A stretch of DNA of 64,000 bases, from positions 506,221 to 570,220 of the forward strand of contig CAJNOI010000009.1 in assembly GCA_905250115.1 (NCBI GenBank). The letters run 5' to 3'. The notes under the pieces are model-generated. The model saw only the letters and a list, made by a program, of their open reading frames with translations. It had not been told where the DNA came from and searched no databases. Source of the DNA: Adineta steineri (taxonomy: Eukaryota > Rotifera > Eurotatoria > Adinetida > Adinetidae). Positions 49,992 to 61,200 of this stretch are shown piece after piece (position 1 is the first letter of the stretch; every line of letters starts with the position of its first letter). The translations under genes were made by a program, and so were the position numbers.

Positions 49992-51963
49992 ATGGTAGCG
50001 GGCTTTCTCGATGCCATTGCCAAAGTACGCCAATTTCGGTTTCACAATGATGACGATATATACGATCGATTATCACGACGATTTTCAGTCGTACTACTCA
50101 TGTTATTTACTGTTGTTGTATCGACGAAACAATACGTTGGTGATCCAATCGCTTGTTTTGCTCCTGCACAATTTACCGGTAAATAGAATTATGCTTATAT
50201 ATAAATAATGATGTTCTATAAAATGTTAATCTACATTTTATAGTTTCAACATTTTAATTGATTGTCAAGTGAAAATAGAAAATTAAAAATTTCTTATCTT
50301 GGATATTTGATATAAACATTTGTATTTAATTATAAACGAGAAATTAAAAATAAATATGGAGAAGAAAAATGATCTTGTATTTTTAAAATGAAGAAATAAT
50401 TACATTTGAAAAAAAATTATTAGATCCGTATCAGTATTTAATTTTACCTTGAGATCCGGTTATATATAGCTTTTGAATCGGAATAGAACTATAGGAAGAA
50501 AGACAATACTGAATAACTCTTTTTCCTTATTCAATGAAGTTAAATCTGTTCTCGACCGGATCCGGATTTTAATCTATCGGTTACGAAATTTGACAAAAAA
50601 TAGTGAACCAGCAATTTCCTGATTGTAAATCAAAAAAGACTTCCTCTAAAAATATTAATTTGTTTTCTAGGTTCACATGTTGAATATGCCAATTACATCT
50701 GTTGGATATCTAATACTTATTATGTCCCATTTGAAAGCACATTACCAGCTAGACATGATGAACGACCCAAACATATTGGTTTGTTTTCATATTCATATAA
50801 TTATATTATTTTTTAATACTTCTTTCTTTCTTTCTTTCTAGCCTATTATCAATGGATCCCATTTATATTACTTTTAATGTCTGTGCTTTTCTACATTCCC
50901 TCTATCATGTGGCATGCACTTGCTACAAAAACAGGCTTTGATATAGCTAATCTTGTTAAAACATTACATAGTATGGAACAATTAAATCCTGATATACGAG
51001 ATCGTACTCTCAGATATATAGCTAAACATATTGATCGTGCTCTTGAAATTCAACGTGAAATGGGCACAGGATTTTTTTCCCACTTTAAACGTGTTTTTCG
51101 TCGTCATTGTCCAGTTTTTATTATTGGTCGTGCTCAAGGCAATTATTTAACATTTGTTTATTTATGTGTCAAATTATTGTATATTTCAAATGTTATTGGT
51201 CAATTATTTTTACTTAATGTAAAGAATTCTTATTTATATATAGAATTATATATATTTTGTTTTGATTTAAGATTTTTATGGGTTCAAATTATCATGGCTA
51301 TGGAATTGAAGTTGTAAAAAATTTTTTATCAGGTCGTGAATGTTGTCGTTCAGCACGATTTCCTCGAGTTACAATGTGTGATTTCGAAATTCGAACGATG
51401 GCTGATCATATACATAAACATACGATACAGGTTAGTTTAAATACTACAAGAAAAGATAGACTTGTTAACTATATCACTACTATCAAATAACAATTTAGCC
51501 GATTTCGAATATCTATATATTTAGTATATAAGAATATTAGTATCTGTTACTAAGCAATTAGAGACAAATAAAATAATTATTTTTTTCTTTGTTTAATCTC
51601 CAGTGCGTGCTTCCTGTGAATTTATTTAATGAAAAAATTTTTATATTCATATGGTTTTGGCTTGTCATTGTTTCTGTCCTATCTTCATATGGTTTTCTAA
51701 TATGCATATGGGAACAAATTTTACCATTTAATCGTGAACATTTTCTTAAAAAATATCTTAAAATAATGAATCGTATAACACGTGAAGCATTTGATAGGAA
51801 ATTATTCAATACATTTTCAAACAAATATCTAAGACATGATGGTGTATTAGTTTTACGTCTTGTTGCATTAAATACAAATGATGTTGTTATGGGAGAAATA
51901 ATGGTTGCATTATGGGATAGTTTTAAACGAGCACAAGATGCTGATGGTGGAATATTTGTGTAA
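49992..51963 (+). CDS. inx: innexin (gap-junction channel protein)
   Basis: Core exons 49991..50178, 50671..50778, 50842..51218, 51272..51430, 51604..51963, all GT..AG with consistent phases; 396 residues from the ATG at 49992. The N-terminus MVAGFLDAIAKVRQFRF is typical of innexins. TM1 runs into the signature YVGDPIACF. The first extracellular loop has C...APAQFT...YANYICWISNTYYVP with the conserved cysteines. TM2 begins YYQWIPFILLLMSVLFYIPS. TM3 is near LTFVYLCVKLLYISNVIGQL, ending LFLLNIFMGS. The second loop contains SGRECC and VTMCDFEIR, and TM4 is FIFIWFWLVIVSVLSSYGFL. The C-tail is short. It forms gap junctions or hemichannels in the plasma membrane, passing ions and small molecules. 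In-frame upstream exons may add about 83 residues at the N-terminus; without them the protein has the usual innexin length. Confidence 0.93.
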
Positions 51964-53036
51964 TCATTATAATCTAGTCAATAAATCCCGGCCAGATTTT
52001 TTGTAATTCTCTCAGGAAATTTGTCATCTATTCCTAGTCAAACATGTATCTGTTTTCGTTTTTTATAATTACATACACCTTCTATGTAATAGATTCTAGT
52101 CGCCGCGCACATACAAATAAGTTCTATTTTTTTTTTGTTTAACTGTGATATGAACATCCTTGATCATTAATATATATTTCTCTCTCTCTCTATATGACAA
52201 TATGAAAATCATACTTGCGCGAATATATCTTATAAACAAAAAAACTTTTTAGTATTAGCAAATTTTTTTCTCTTTCTCTCTCTCTCGCACTTTTTCTTGT
52301 TTATTTCTATTTGAAAACTGATGATGTCAATGTGTGTATTTTTCTTTTCTTGTTTGTATGTATGCATGAGTGTTTATTTTATTTTTCACTTTTTGTTTTG
52401 ATATTATTTGAAGAACAAAAAGCAAAAGGATGATATATGAAGAAAACTAATAAAATAACTAAATTATCTATTTGTCAATAGATTTTTTATCAATTAAAAA
52501 TAGTTAAAATAATAATATGCTTGTTTTTTTCTCGTTATCAAGGTCAAAATCTATGATTTTCTATTATTCTTCGAGATGATTTCCCAAGAAAACATTTTAT
52601 AGTTAACAAATTCTCCATGGTTTATAATAGGGCATATGAATTGCTTATTAGATTAAATATTTAAAGAATTTTGTTATTATTGTTGAATTATTCAAAACAA
52701 TATTTTTATTCATAAAAAAATCAAGAAATGCATTTCATAGTAGAAACAATTTGATAATATTAGAATGATAATTATCATACATATTATTAAAAATAATCGA
52801 AATCTATTACTTTTTAAATATTAAAAGCTCATAAGAGGATATGTTTTTTTTGAGTACTAATGTATGTTGACAATTACTTGAATTGCTTAATGCAATACAA
52901 GTATTTGCTTATAGTCTATCAATTATAAAATCGAAGACAAAATTCCATAGTTAATTACTTTTTAACCCGTCTTCTATTGATTAAAGTCAGTAAGAAAGAA
53001 AAAACATATAAAATAGTTTCTATATATTTATTTATT
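51964..53036. other. convergent spacer
   Basis: AT-rich 3' flanks of the innexin (+) and glycosyltransferase (-) genes with (TC)n tracts near 52177-52190 and 52270-52285. Nothing else supported. Confidence 0.55.
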
Positions 53037-54597
53037 TTAATCAATTAAACGTACTTCACAAATACGAAAAACACGTTCTTCATCTATTAATGACATAAAT
53101 CGAATAAAACGAAATACTTGAAAACCATATGGAAATAAATTTGTATGAAAAATAACTAATTTTGAATGTTTTCTATAGATAATTCCTGATTGATTTTGTT
53201 GAGGAAGTGAAATCCATGTATAACTATCAAGTGATATTGATATTTCTAATCTTTTTTGTAACGACTTTTTATGTGAATATTTAATTGAAAATGATAGATT
53301 ACGATTTAATTGTATTGTTTGAAAATCAATACCATAGAAATCTCCCGATTTTATATAACGATGTGTTTTCCAACATGTTTTATTATCATTATCAACAGCA
53401 TTAGCTGTATTAAAAGCTTCAAAAAATGTATGAACATCTTTATATGGACAATTCGGCATATTAGGTAAATTTGCTCGTGTACCACGGTTAATGTCAGTTG
53501 TTATATTAAATGGTATTTGTTTGAGATTATCAATTGGTAAACAACTAGTAAAAAATATAAATTTATCATTATATGAACAGGGAGATTTTGTGTATGTAAC
53601 TAAAGTATTTGATGCACGTTTTCGTTCAAATAATTCGGAATTTTGAGAAGAACGAAGAGATCGTTCAAGAATTTGAATAGATAAAACTGATGCTTTATAT
53701 TGTACGCTTTCAAAATCAAAATTTTCAAATGATGATGAAGCACCTTCATCAGAATGAAGCATACGTCCATTGAATTGAGCGGGAAGTTGATTCATCCAAA
53801 TAGAAAAAAATTGATCACCTTGTGGCATCATATCTAATCAAATATATCATTAAAAATTTGATAAATATAACTACAAAAATCGCTTTATTCAATATCTTAC
53901 CTCGATGCTCATCATTATCGAGAAAATAATCTAAGTATTCGAGATGTCGAATAGCATTCTCACGCGAAAAAATCGATCCACAACCAATCCAACTAAAACC
54001 AGTATGTAAATCAATGGTTTCATCGAAAAATGACCACATTAAATTAGTAAAATAAGTAAATTGATCTGTTATTGCATGAAGTATGGTTGGTTCAAGAAGA
54101 AAATGTGAATATAAACTTCTTGCATACAATCTTACATCCCAGTCATCATCAGCATAAAAGCAAGCTTTTGTTTTAGCTAATGCACATCCACGATATTTTG
54201 CTAGATCTTTTATATTAACATCTGAATTAAATATTATAACACGATCATTAGAATCAATTGATAAATCTTGAAAAGTTAAGTTTATAGTTGGATTATTATT
54301 CCAAATAATTATATTTGAAAACATATCATCAAAATCTAGCATTGTTCTTAGAAGTTGTTGAACACCAGTTAAACGTTTCCAATGAAGTATAATACCAGTT
54401 AATTGATATTCATTTTTTATTTGAAGATATTTATTTACTTCCTCTTGAATATAATCCTGTTCAAAACCATTTTTAAATGTGAATCTTCTTTTGGTAACAT
54501 GATGTAAAGATGTATAAGATATGTAAAATATTATAAATATGGTACATAAACAAATAATCTTTGATCTATATCGATACCAGTATCGTTGATAATTCAT
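53037..54597 (-). CDS. Golgi type-II GT-A glycosyltransferase (GT64/EXTL-like)
   Basis: Exons complement(53901..54597) and complement(53037..53833), intron 67 nt, in phase; 497 residues. A short cytosolic N-terminus is followed by a signal anchor (about residues 12-30, IICLCTIFIIFYISYTSL), typical of Golgi enzymes. The catalytic region has TGIILHWKR, FSNIIIWNNNP and the metal-binding acidic run D150-D151-D152 in CFYADDDWDVR. A likely acceptor-site segment is GFSWIGCGSIFSRENAIRHL, followed after the splice by PQGDQFFSIWMNQL. The WNNNP and DDD layout suggests an exostosin-like (GT64) enzyme; sugar donor and acceptor cannot be told. Residues from about 370 on form a separate region with DNDNKTCWKT and SGDFYGIDFQ, resembling a discoidin/galactose-binding beta-sandwich. 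Predicted to act in the Golgi lumen on proteins or glycans. Confidence 0.75.
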
Positions 54598-55129
54598 TGC
54601 AACATATTTAAAAAGAATACAAGACCATGCATTTGTTTATCTTGAAGACAGCGTTTTTTTTTTCTTCTTCTTCTATTCTTATCTTTCCAAAAAATACTTA
54701 CAAACTCTTTACTACTACCTCTATCATTACGTAAGTTTTACTCTTTTATATTAAGCATTTGATTAATATACACTGAAATATTTTTTCGTTCTGTGTAAAT
54801 GATGTCATTAGAGAGAATGATTATGTAGTTGGTTATATACATTCATGTACATATAGTCAACCAACTAATGCCTACATTCAAGTAGATATAATTCATTAAT
54901 TAGTAAATATAGCCGTATATTTTTAATTTAAAGAAAAAAAGAATTCAGAATAGTTTATGATTGTAGATTAAATTTGATATATGAAAAATATTTTTTTCTG
55001 ATAATAACAAAGTAAAATGTTGTCTATTCGAATAAATTTAATCAATTTAAGAAAAAAGAAATTTACATTAAAGATGAAATTGATGAAAAAAAATTGATTT
55101 ATTGATTATTTAAATTTCGCATTCATATT
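54598..55129. other. spacer
   Basis: AT-rich upstream region of the glycosyltransferase gene. Contains an ATATAGTCAACCAACTAATG segment facing GTAGTTGGTTATATAC at 54829-54875, a small imperfect inverted repeat. No gene. Confidence 0.5.
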
Positions 55130-55177
55130 TTTTTTTTATTTGTGAAAGTGAATGGCCAAAACAAAAAAAAAAGGTGA

Positions 55178-55699
55178 TTAACATGAAAAATTGCAGCCAG
55201 GTGCGTCGTTCTTTCTCGTGAGAGTAACCTCGCAATTGGGCCATTGTCCACCCATGCGGATATTTACAAAGTTCTTCGCATTGGGCGGATGTATTCCACA
55301 GTAGAAAGGATCGTTTAATTGATAGCTGTTACAGTTTCCCTGATTGACAATGAGTTGCATGCCAGCGTTGTCCGGGTTGATACAGCCAGCTTCATTTCCA
55401 TGGCTTCGGCAGTACATTCCATTCTCTTGAATTCCCAATCCGGTGGAGGGAATTTCAAAACTATCGACCACCCTATTCTGACCTAAGAAAAGGAAAGAAG
55501 TGCTTACTTATTCATCTCTTTCAAAGAGAACAGAAGATATACCTAGACATAAATCTCTTTGTTGCCAATTCGCGGTGAACAACTTCAGGGTGCAGTAGTT
55601 ACGATTGGCGCATGGATTCACTTCATTGATAACTTTGAGAGTCCAACCATCGACGTAAGCAGTCGAGAGAAGAAAGAAGAGAAACAAAGAAAACTGCAT
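55178..55699 (-). CDS. secreted Cys-rich protein, paralog 1
   Basis: Exons complement(55543..55699) and complement(55178..55482), 60-nt intron, in phase; 153 residues. The N-terminal signal peptide is MQFSLFLFFLLSTAYVDGW. The mature part has about ten cysteines, with motifs NPCANRNYCTLKLFTANWQQ, STGLGIQENGMYCRS, CINPDNAGMQL, YCGIHPPNAKNF and a C-x-F-x-C ending (CNFSC). Exon lengths are identical to those of the paralog at 57845-58366. I do not recognise the family. It is probably extracellular and small, disulfide-stabilised, with beta-strand character. It differs from its paralog most just after the splice (QNRVVDSFE versus WYMVIDGSQ). The TATA-like block 44-58 bases upstream of the ATG is conserved between copies. 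Confidence 0.75.
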
Positions 55700-55740
55700 G
55701 ATGATGAGAAGAAGAATGAATGAAACGAATGAAAGAGCGA

Positions 55741-55775
55741 AGCTATATATATATATGGAATAAGCACGTGTTGAG
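55741..55775 (-). promoter_or_regulatory. TATA-type promoter of secreted paralog 1
   Basis: TATATATATATAG lies 44-58 bases upstream of the ATG, with CACGTG (E-box-like) at 55765-55770. The same arrangement is kept in paralog 2 at 58409-58440 (TATATATAG, then GACGTG). Confidence 0.5.
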
Positions 55776-55860
55776 TTAGATAAAGTGGGAGAAAAAGCAG
55801 ATGGAACGAATTACTTTGATGTTCGTTGAATATGTAATAATGTTTTCTCTTCTTTTTCAG

Positions 55861-56411
55861 TCGTGGAGTCCACGCGGACTCATTTCATAGATTTTCATTT
55901 AAAAGTACACCAAGGACTTCTGTGTTTGACTTATCCTTTTATATCATCACTAGTCCTATGTCGGTCTATATCATCTTTATTTCAAATCACAGATAAGTCT
56001 AATAGATAAAAACGGCGCTATGGGTCCGCTTAGACCCAGGACAATTTTGCTCTTTCCAACACATTTTTTTCTCTAGTAAAGCTGCCATCTGTTGATTTAT
56101 AGGTATTTTTAAAATAATTTCTTTGATTCGTTACTAAGTTTACTATTATGTTGATGATTTATAATGGCGTTCAAAAGTTTCAGTTTAGTTTATGTCATTT
56201 TCTTATGATCAAAACTACATTTACTGCTTGTGATTTGTTTAAAAGTTTATCTGTTTTTTGATATATTTGTACTACTTCCAAGAGAACTAACTCATAAATC
56301 TTTATTCATAACGATGTCTATGCCTTCATATAAGTCGAATAGAACGCGTAGAGCTAAGGAAAAATGAGTTTTTTGCATTTTTCTGCAGATGGGTCCGAGT
56401 GGACCGTACGA
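55861..56411. mobile_element. 551-bp inverted-repeat element inserted upstream of paralog 1
   Basis: The left end TCGTGGAGTCCACGCGGACT (55861 on) and the reversed right end TCGTACGGTCCACTCGGACC match at about 17 of 22 positions. CAG directly flanks both sides, a possible 3-bp target duplication. The duplicated locus at 58.5 kb lacks this segment. No transposase frame. Confidence 0.6.
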
Positions 56412-56649
56412 CAGCCATGAATCATAGAAATGAAGACAGCCACGAAGGGTTAATCTGAATTACATCACTGTTATACAATGTAAACACATGAAAGAGAGAG
56501 ACAGAGAATGAGAATAATATCAGAGCTTTTCAGTCATTGCTTCTTGTAACCCTATAACTTGTTGACAGATATCTTCGTCATTTATAACCGGAATTTTCCA
56601 CATAGAGAATATTCCAACGCTGGGAAATAATTTGAATAACGGGTTTTTA

Positions 56650-57804
56650 TATGAAGAAGAAGAAAATACAGATAATTTTCTCCTTTGAAAAGATCGTTAT
56701 AGAACAAATCTGGGAACTGTGATGATGATACTCCTTAATATATCAGTTTTAATTTGACTGTGTCCTGCATGGGCAAGAGCAGGGGTGGCTTGAGTCAGCC
56801 AACATGGGGGGCGGGGGGTGGTGTAACGAAATTTTTTGAATTTTTGGGGGGTGTAGCATTATCTTTGGTAAAAATCCTAAGAAGATTTGCCGATTTTGTT
56901 GAGCAAAAAATAGAAGTTTTCAAAGATTGAAGGGGGGTGTCACACCCTCCGATCGGGCGAACTCTGGGTAATCGAAAAAACTTTCAAGTCGTTACACATC
57001 ATCATCAAGAGAGAGAGAATAAGGTATCATCAGCGAAAATTTCCTACGTGACTAACCCTGGTGAAGAAAAAATCCACAAGAATTTATTACCATATCGGAT
57101 TACAAACAGTGGCAGAGTAACTGTATCTATGCGCATGTAGGAAGTTTCCGCCACTATTCTTAGATGTATGTTGTTTTTGTTCTTTGCTTCTCTCATTTTT
57201 TTTCTCTGTACTGTCTTGTTGTTGTTGTTGTCGTATTGCTGATAGATGTTCGATAGTACAGAGAAAAAAAATGAATAAAGCAAAAAAGAACTTTGTTTTA
57301 TCTTTCTTTCTTTCTTTCTTTTCTCGTCGTCATATAACAAGGAAAGAACAAAAAAAACATACACCTAAGTGTAATGAAGAAAATTCCCTCATATACACAT
57401 TCATTATATCACTGTTTCTAATTTGATATGATAATAAATTCTTGTAGGTTATTTCTTTGCTAAGATTGGTCATATGGGAAAATTCCATTGATGATCTTTG
57501 TCGCGATAATGACGTGTGTGTGTATGTGATACTTCGTTTCCACTGGATTTTTCCACGTATCTATAGATGGCTGTCTGATTATGGTATAAAAGTAGCTGGT
57601 TGGATCCATGTATCATATATCTCCATGATACTAAGCAGTATTTTTTATGGATATTTCGTGAATAATAAATGTTAATAAGAACTTTGTTTTACTTTAAGAC
57701 TGAGTGATCTGAAGAGACATTTAGCAAGGTCGAAACCAGTCATAGTTGCTCGACTCATTCACCTCCATCCTCACACAAACTATTTGATTGCTGTATTCTT
57801 CTTT
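56650..57804. other. spacer with G-rich block
   Basis: No gene supported. A strikingly G-rich stretch at 56804-56856 (GGGGGGCGGGGGGTGG, then TTGGGGGGTG) and GGGGGGTGTCACACCCTCC at about 56933-56950 break the AT-rich background. Later frames (57184-57675) are low-complexity or lack features. Confidence 0.5.
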
Positions 57805-57844
57805 TATTTGAGAAAATGAATGCTCAAAATATAAAAAAAAGTGA

Positions 57845-58366
57845 TTAACATGAAAAATTGCAGCGAGGTGCGTTGGCCTTTCTTGTCAAAGTAACCTCGC
57901 AATTGGGCCATCGTCCACCCATGCGGACATCTACGAAGTTCTTCGCATTGGGCGGGTGTTTTCCACAGTAGAACGGATCTTTCAATTGGTAGCTGTTACA
58001 GTTTCCGTGATTGACAACGAGTTGCATGCCAGCGTTGTCCGGGTTGATACAGCCATTTTCATTCCCATTACTGCGGCAGTACATTCCATTCTCTTGAATT
58101 CCCAACCCGGTGGATGGAATTTGAGAACCATCGATCACCATATACCAACCTAAGAAGAGGTAAGAAGCGTTTACTTGTTCATATCTTTCAAAGAGAACAG
58201 AAGATGTACCTTTATGTAAATCTGTTTGTTGCCAATTCGCGGTGAACAACTTCAGGGTCGGGTAGTCACGACCGGGGCATGGATTCACTTTGTTAACAAC
58301 TTTGAGAGACCAACCATCGACGTAAGCAGTCGAGAGAAGAAAGAAGAGGAGCAAAGCGAACTGCAT
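57845..58366 (-). CDS. secreted Cys-rich protein, paralog 2
   Basis: Exons complement(58210..58366) and complement(57845..58149), 60-nt intron, in phase; 153 residues. Signal peptide MQFALLLFFLLSTAYVDGW. The mature protein shares most positions with paralog 1 (STGLGIQENGMYCRS, CINPDNAGMQL, GNCNSYQL, PNCEVTLTRK, CNFSC). The intron happens to lack in-frame stops, so an unspliced reading frame of 173 residues also exists. The paralog's intron does contain a stop and the splice signals are conserved, so the spliced form is preferred. Function unknown; extracellular. It lost one Cys present in paralog 1 (NYC versus DYP) and another near the splice (DLC versus DLH), so one disulfide may differ between the two. 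Confidence 0.78.
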   Translation of the reverse strand: MQFALLLFFLLSTAYVDGWSLKVVNKVNPCPGRDYPTLKLFTANWQQTDLHKGTSSVLFERYEQVNASYLFLGWYMVIDGSQIPSTGLGIQENGMYCRSNGNENGCINPDNAGMQLVVNHGNCNSYQLKDPFYCGKHPPNAKNFVDVRMGGRWPNCEVTLTRKANAPRCNFSC

Positions 58367-58408
58367 GATGATGAGAAGAAGACTGAATGAAACGAATGAA
58401 GGAGCGGA

Positions 58409-58440
58409 GCTATATATACGGAATAAAGACGTGTTGAGTT
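58409..58440 (-). promoter_or_regulatory. TATA-type promoter of secreted paralog 2
   Basis: TATATATAG about 44-53 bases upstream of the ATG, with GACGTG just beyond; same spacing as in paralog 1. Confidence 0.5.
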
Positions 58441-58766
58441 AGATGAAGTGGGAGGAAACGCAAGTGGGACGAATTACTTTGATGTTCGTTGAATATGTAA
58501 TGCGTTTTCCTCTTCTTTTTCTGTTGATAACGTATCTATTTGTATGTACAAATTTATACATTCACTGGGAAAATTCCCATCTCTAACTTAACCTGAATTA
58601 CATCACTGTCACACAATGTAAACACTCGAAAGAGAGAGAGAGAGAGTGAATGGGAATAATATCAGAGTTTTTCAGTCATTGCTTCTTGAAAGATATCTCC
58701 ATCATTTATATCGGGAATTTTCCACATGGAGAATATTCCCACACTGAGAAATAATTTGAATACCAT

Positions 58767-58836
58767 GGATGTGGGTGTGAGTGTGAGTCTAGGTATAAGT
58801 ATTAGAGCGACTCTCATCAAACCACACCCACACCCT
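58767..58836. repeat. telomere-like short inverted repeat, copy H8
   Basis: GATGTGGGTGTGAGTGTGAG ... ACCACACCCACACCCTC. Lies right at the outer edge of segmental duplication copy 2. Confidence 0.65.
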
Positions 58837-58839
58837 CAA

Positions 58840-60345
58840 AATAGTTGTTTTCCTGTTATTAAAATATAAATCTATTCTTGCTCACATATATATTTATTAT
58901 TGCAGCTTAATCAATCCATTATTATTCATTTCGTAATATATAATTGCTAAAGAATTACTGCTCACTTCAATTTTAAATTGTCCAAATAAATACTAGCATT
59001 TTTACATCATATACTTATTTATACATATTGAAATCTTAAAATTAACTATTAATATTCATATTTTAACGGGTTGATAAATTTTGTTTTCAATTGAATTTAC
59101 TAAATATTTGAAATATAATTTGACTTATAATATAGATTGATTATATTTATTGTTTTACTTTTTGTAAGATGATTCTATGTTACCTATATTTTTCTCTATC
59201 AAAAAGGAATATAATTATTTTACATATGAAAGAAAGACGAACGTGCTAGTTGCCTGAAAAGAAGAAGACTAAAGAGCAAAATATCGAAAGTTTGTAAGAA
59301 AATAATCAAGACTAAGATTAATCTTTTTTCACTGATGAACGAGATAAAGTTTTACATGTTTTTCATTGTTGTTGCCATGTTTCTGTACATGTATATGAAT
59401 TACATGATTTACTGTTGAATATTTTACTATCGTTTTAGTTTTTCTCTTCGAGTAAGTTATAGGATTAAGTTACATAAATCTAATGGCCATACTAGAAAAA
59501 AATTCTTTTTTTGTATTCTTAAGCTCAAAGATATATTTCTCACCTCTAACGTTTGTGTTTTTTTTCATCTCTGTTATGTCTAGATTGATTTTCGAACAAG
59601 ACTATTAAATTAAAAGGTTTAGGCGATCTTTAATTTGATTAAATGGATTATTAGTATTCTGCTGTATGGTTCATTTCCTAACGATATATTGCGATTATTC
59701 GTTTACTCTAATTATAATTCATATAAATTGTTAAATAGAATATTATCAAAGTTTACTTTGCTTATGGTGAAGGATACGAAATCAAAAAAAAAAATTCTCG
59801 AATCAATGCTAATTTTTTCCCCACAATTTTTTATTGTATTAATTTATTCTCTTGAATTAAATCGATAACATTGAATTTCTTCTTAGATTTTATTTTTCGA
59901 TCAATTAATACTTATTCAAAGAAAGTATTCCTGACAAGCAATAATTAATAATCCGTATTAGTCTTTTATCGTTAACTAACATAGGTATTAAATATGAAAA
60001 ATATAATCTTAGAGATAGTTGCAATGTCAAAACGAATTTTACGTTGCACAATAATTATCTCGGCTACTCTTAAGAAAGTTTATTCTTATAACAAATTCAA
60101 TATAAAACTATTTCTATATCATATTGTCTTTGAGAAGAAAAATAAAGCATTAGAAATAAGGGTGTGGGTGTGCGCATGCTTTATTTATCTTACCTACATC
60201 TACACCTTCAACACACACCAAATATTTAAGGTTTAAAAATCAAATATGCCGAAAATGGAAATACTAGCGATATCACAAGATACATTATTTTTAATAGTTT
60301 TAAAACGATGATAAATAATTTTTTCGTTTAAAATATCTTTCTATT
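58840..60345. other. AT-rich spacer
   Basis: No gene supported; short frames at 59635-59868 and 59994-60236 are unremarkable. Contains hairpin copy H9. Confidence 0.5.
60158..60220. repeat. telomere-like short inverted repeat, copy H9
   Basis: AAGGGTGTGGGTGTGCGC ... CTACACCTTCAACACACACC. The right arm is less perfect than in other copies. Confidence 0.5.
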
Positions 60346-60369
60346 AATACAAAATATCCTAATCGATTC

Positions 60370-61200
60370 AATATGGATAATAAATATGTATCAATAGAAG
60401 CAATTCAACTCTTTATTGATCAGTATTGTTCAAATTATAAAATTTTTGAAAGAATTCATATGAATTGAAATTATATTAAATCAAGTAAAGATTTCTGGTT
60501 AATAATTACATAAAAAAATTTACATTACAAAAGAATAAAAAGTTTATTAACTTTAAATCAATTAGGATATGGTATTGAAAGTGATGAACCGTCTGAATAT
60601 AAAACTTGTTTTATATATATATATTTATTCATTACTATTTCGAATGAAAAATCTTTATGGATTTAATTCATGTTTCTCAACTAAATTTTGAAATATTATT
60701 TTATTCTATTCATTGTCTTTATTTCATAGGATGTTATACAAAATATTCTATGTCATTTCAATCACTCGCCAAACGTATGCCATATCTCGTCCTAATCAAT
60801 AATTATCTTTCTACATAAATTCATATATTGATGATGATAAGAATATTTTTTTATCATCTGTGTTCTCTTCATTATTCTGACAGTTATTGAAGAGATAAAT
60901 GTATTTGTCATAAACTTTTAATCAAATTATTTAAACAAATGCCATATTAACAAAAAATATCAATTGGAAATAATACTTTTATTCATCGACAAAATTCGTC
61001 AGCTAACTGAGAGGAAAAATGATTTGAATTATACAATATTCTATCAAAACGTCTATTAACATTAGTATTAAATGGTATGCCAATAATCGTCTTCATCATG
61101 TTGAAGATGATGTTTCTGTATATTATCTTTTAAATATATAAAAAATTTTCTTTTGTGTACTTAAAAACTGATGAGAAGATTATCTTTATTTTCAATCCAC
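60370..61200 (+). pseudogene. decayed coding region, unknown family
   Basis: Several protein-like blocks lie in order on the plus strand but in different frames and separated by stops: MDNKYVSIEAIQLFIDQYCS (60372 on), LTLNQLGYGIESDEPSEY (about 60548), YTKYSMSFQSLAKRMPYLV (about 60732) and LYNILSKRLLTLVLNGMPII (about 61030). No set of introns restores one frame that I can see. It looks like the relic of a gene broken by frameshifts and stops; family not recognised. Confidence 0.35.

Larger units (their letters stand above)
55130..56645. repeat. segmental duplication, copy 1
   Basis: Similar to 57805-58765 from the 3' flank (shared AAGTGATTAACATGAAAAATT-like block), through the secreted-protein gene, its promoter, and a further upstream block (GAATTACATCACTGT, ATAATATCAGAG, TTTTCAGTCATTGCTTCTTG). 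Copy 1 is interrupted at 55861-56411 by an inserted element that copy 2 lacks. Confidence 0.75.
57805..58765. repeat. segmental duplication, copy 2
   Basis: Partner of 55130-56645. Contains paralog 2, the conserved promoter block, and the upstream block with GAATTACATCACTGT and TTTTCAGTCATTGCTTCTTG, without the 551-bp insertion. Confidence 0.75.

Noticed and set aside
57956-58153. Plus-strand frame across secreted paralog 2
   Set aside because: Antisense shadow; the paralog on the other strand has a signal peptide, conserved splice sites and a homologous copy.
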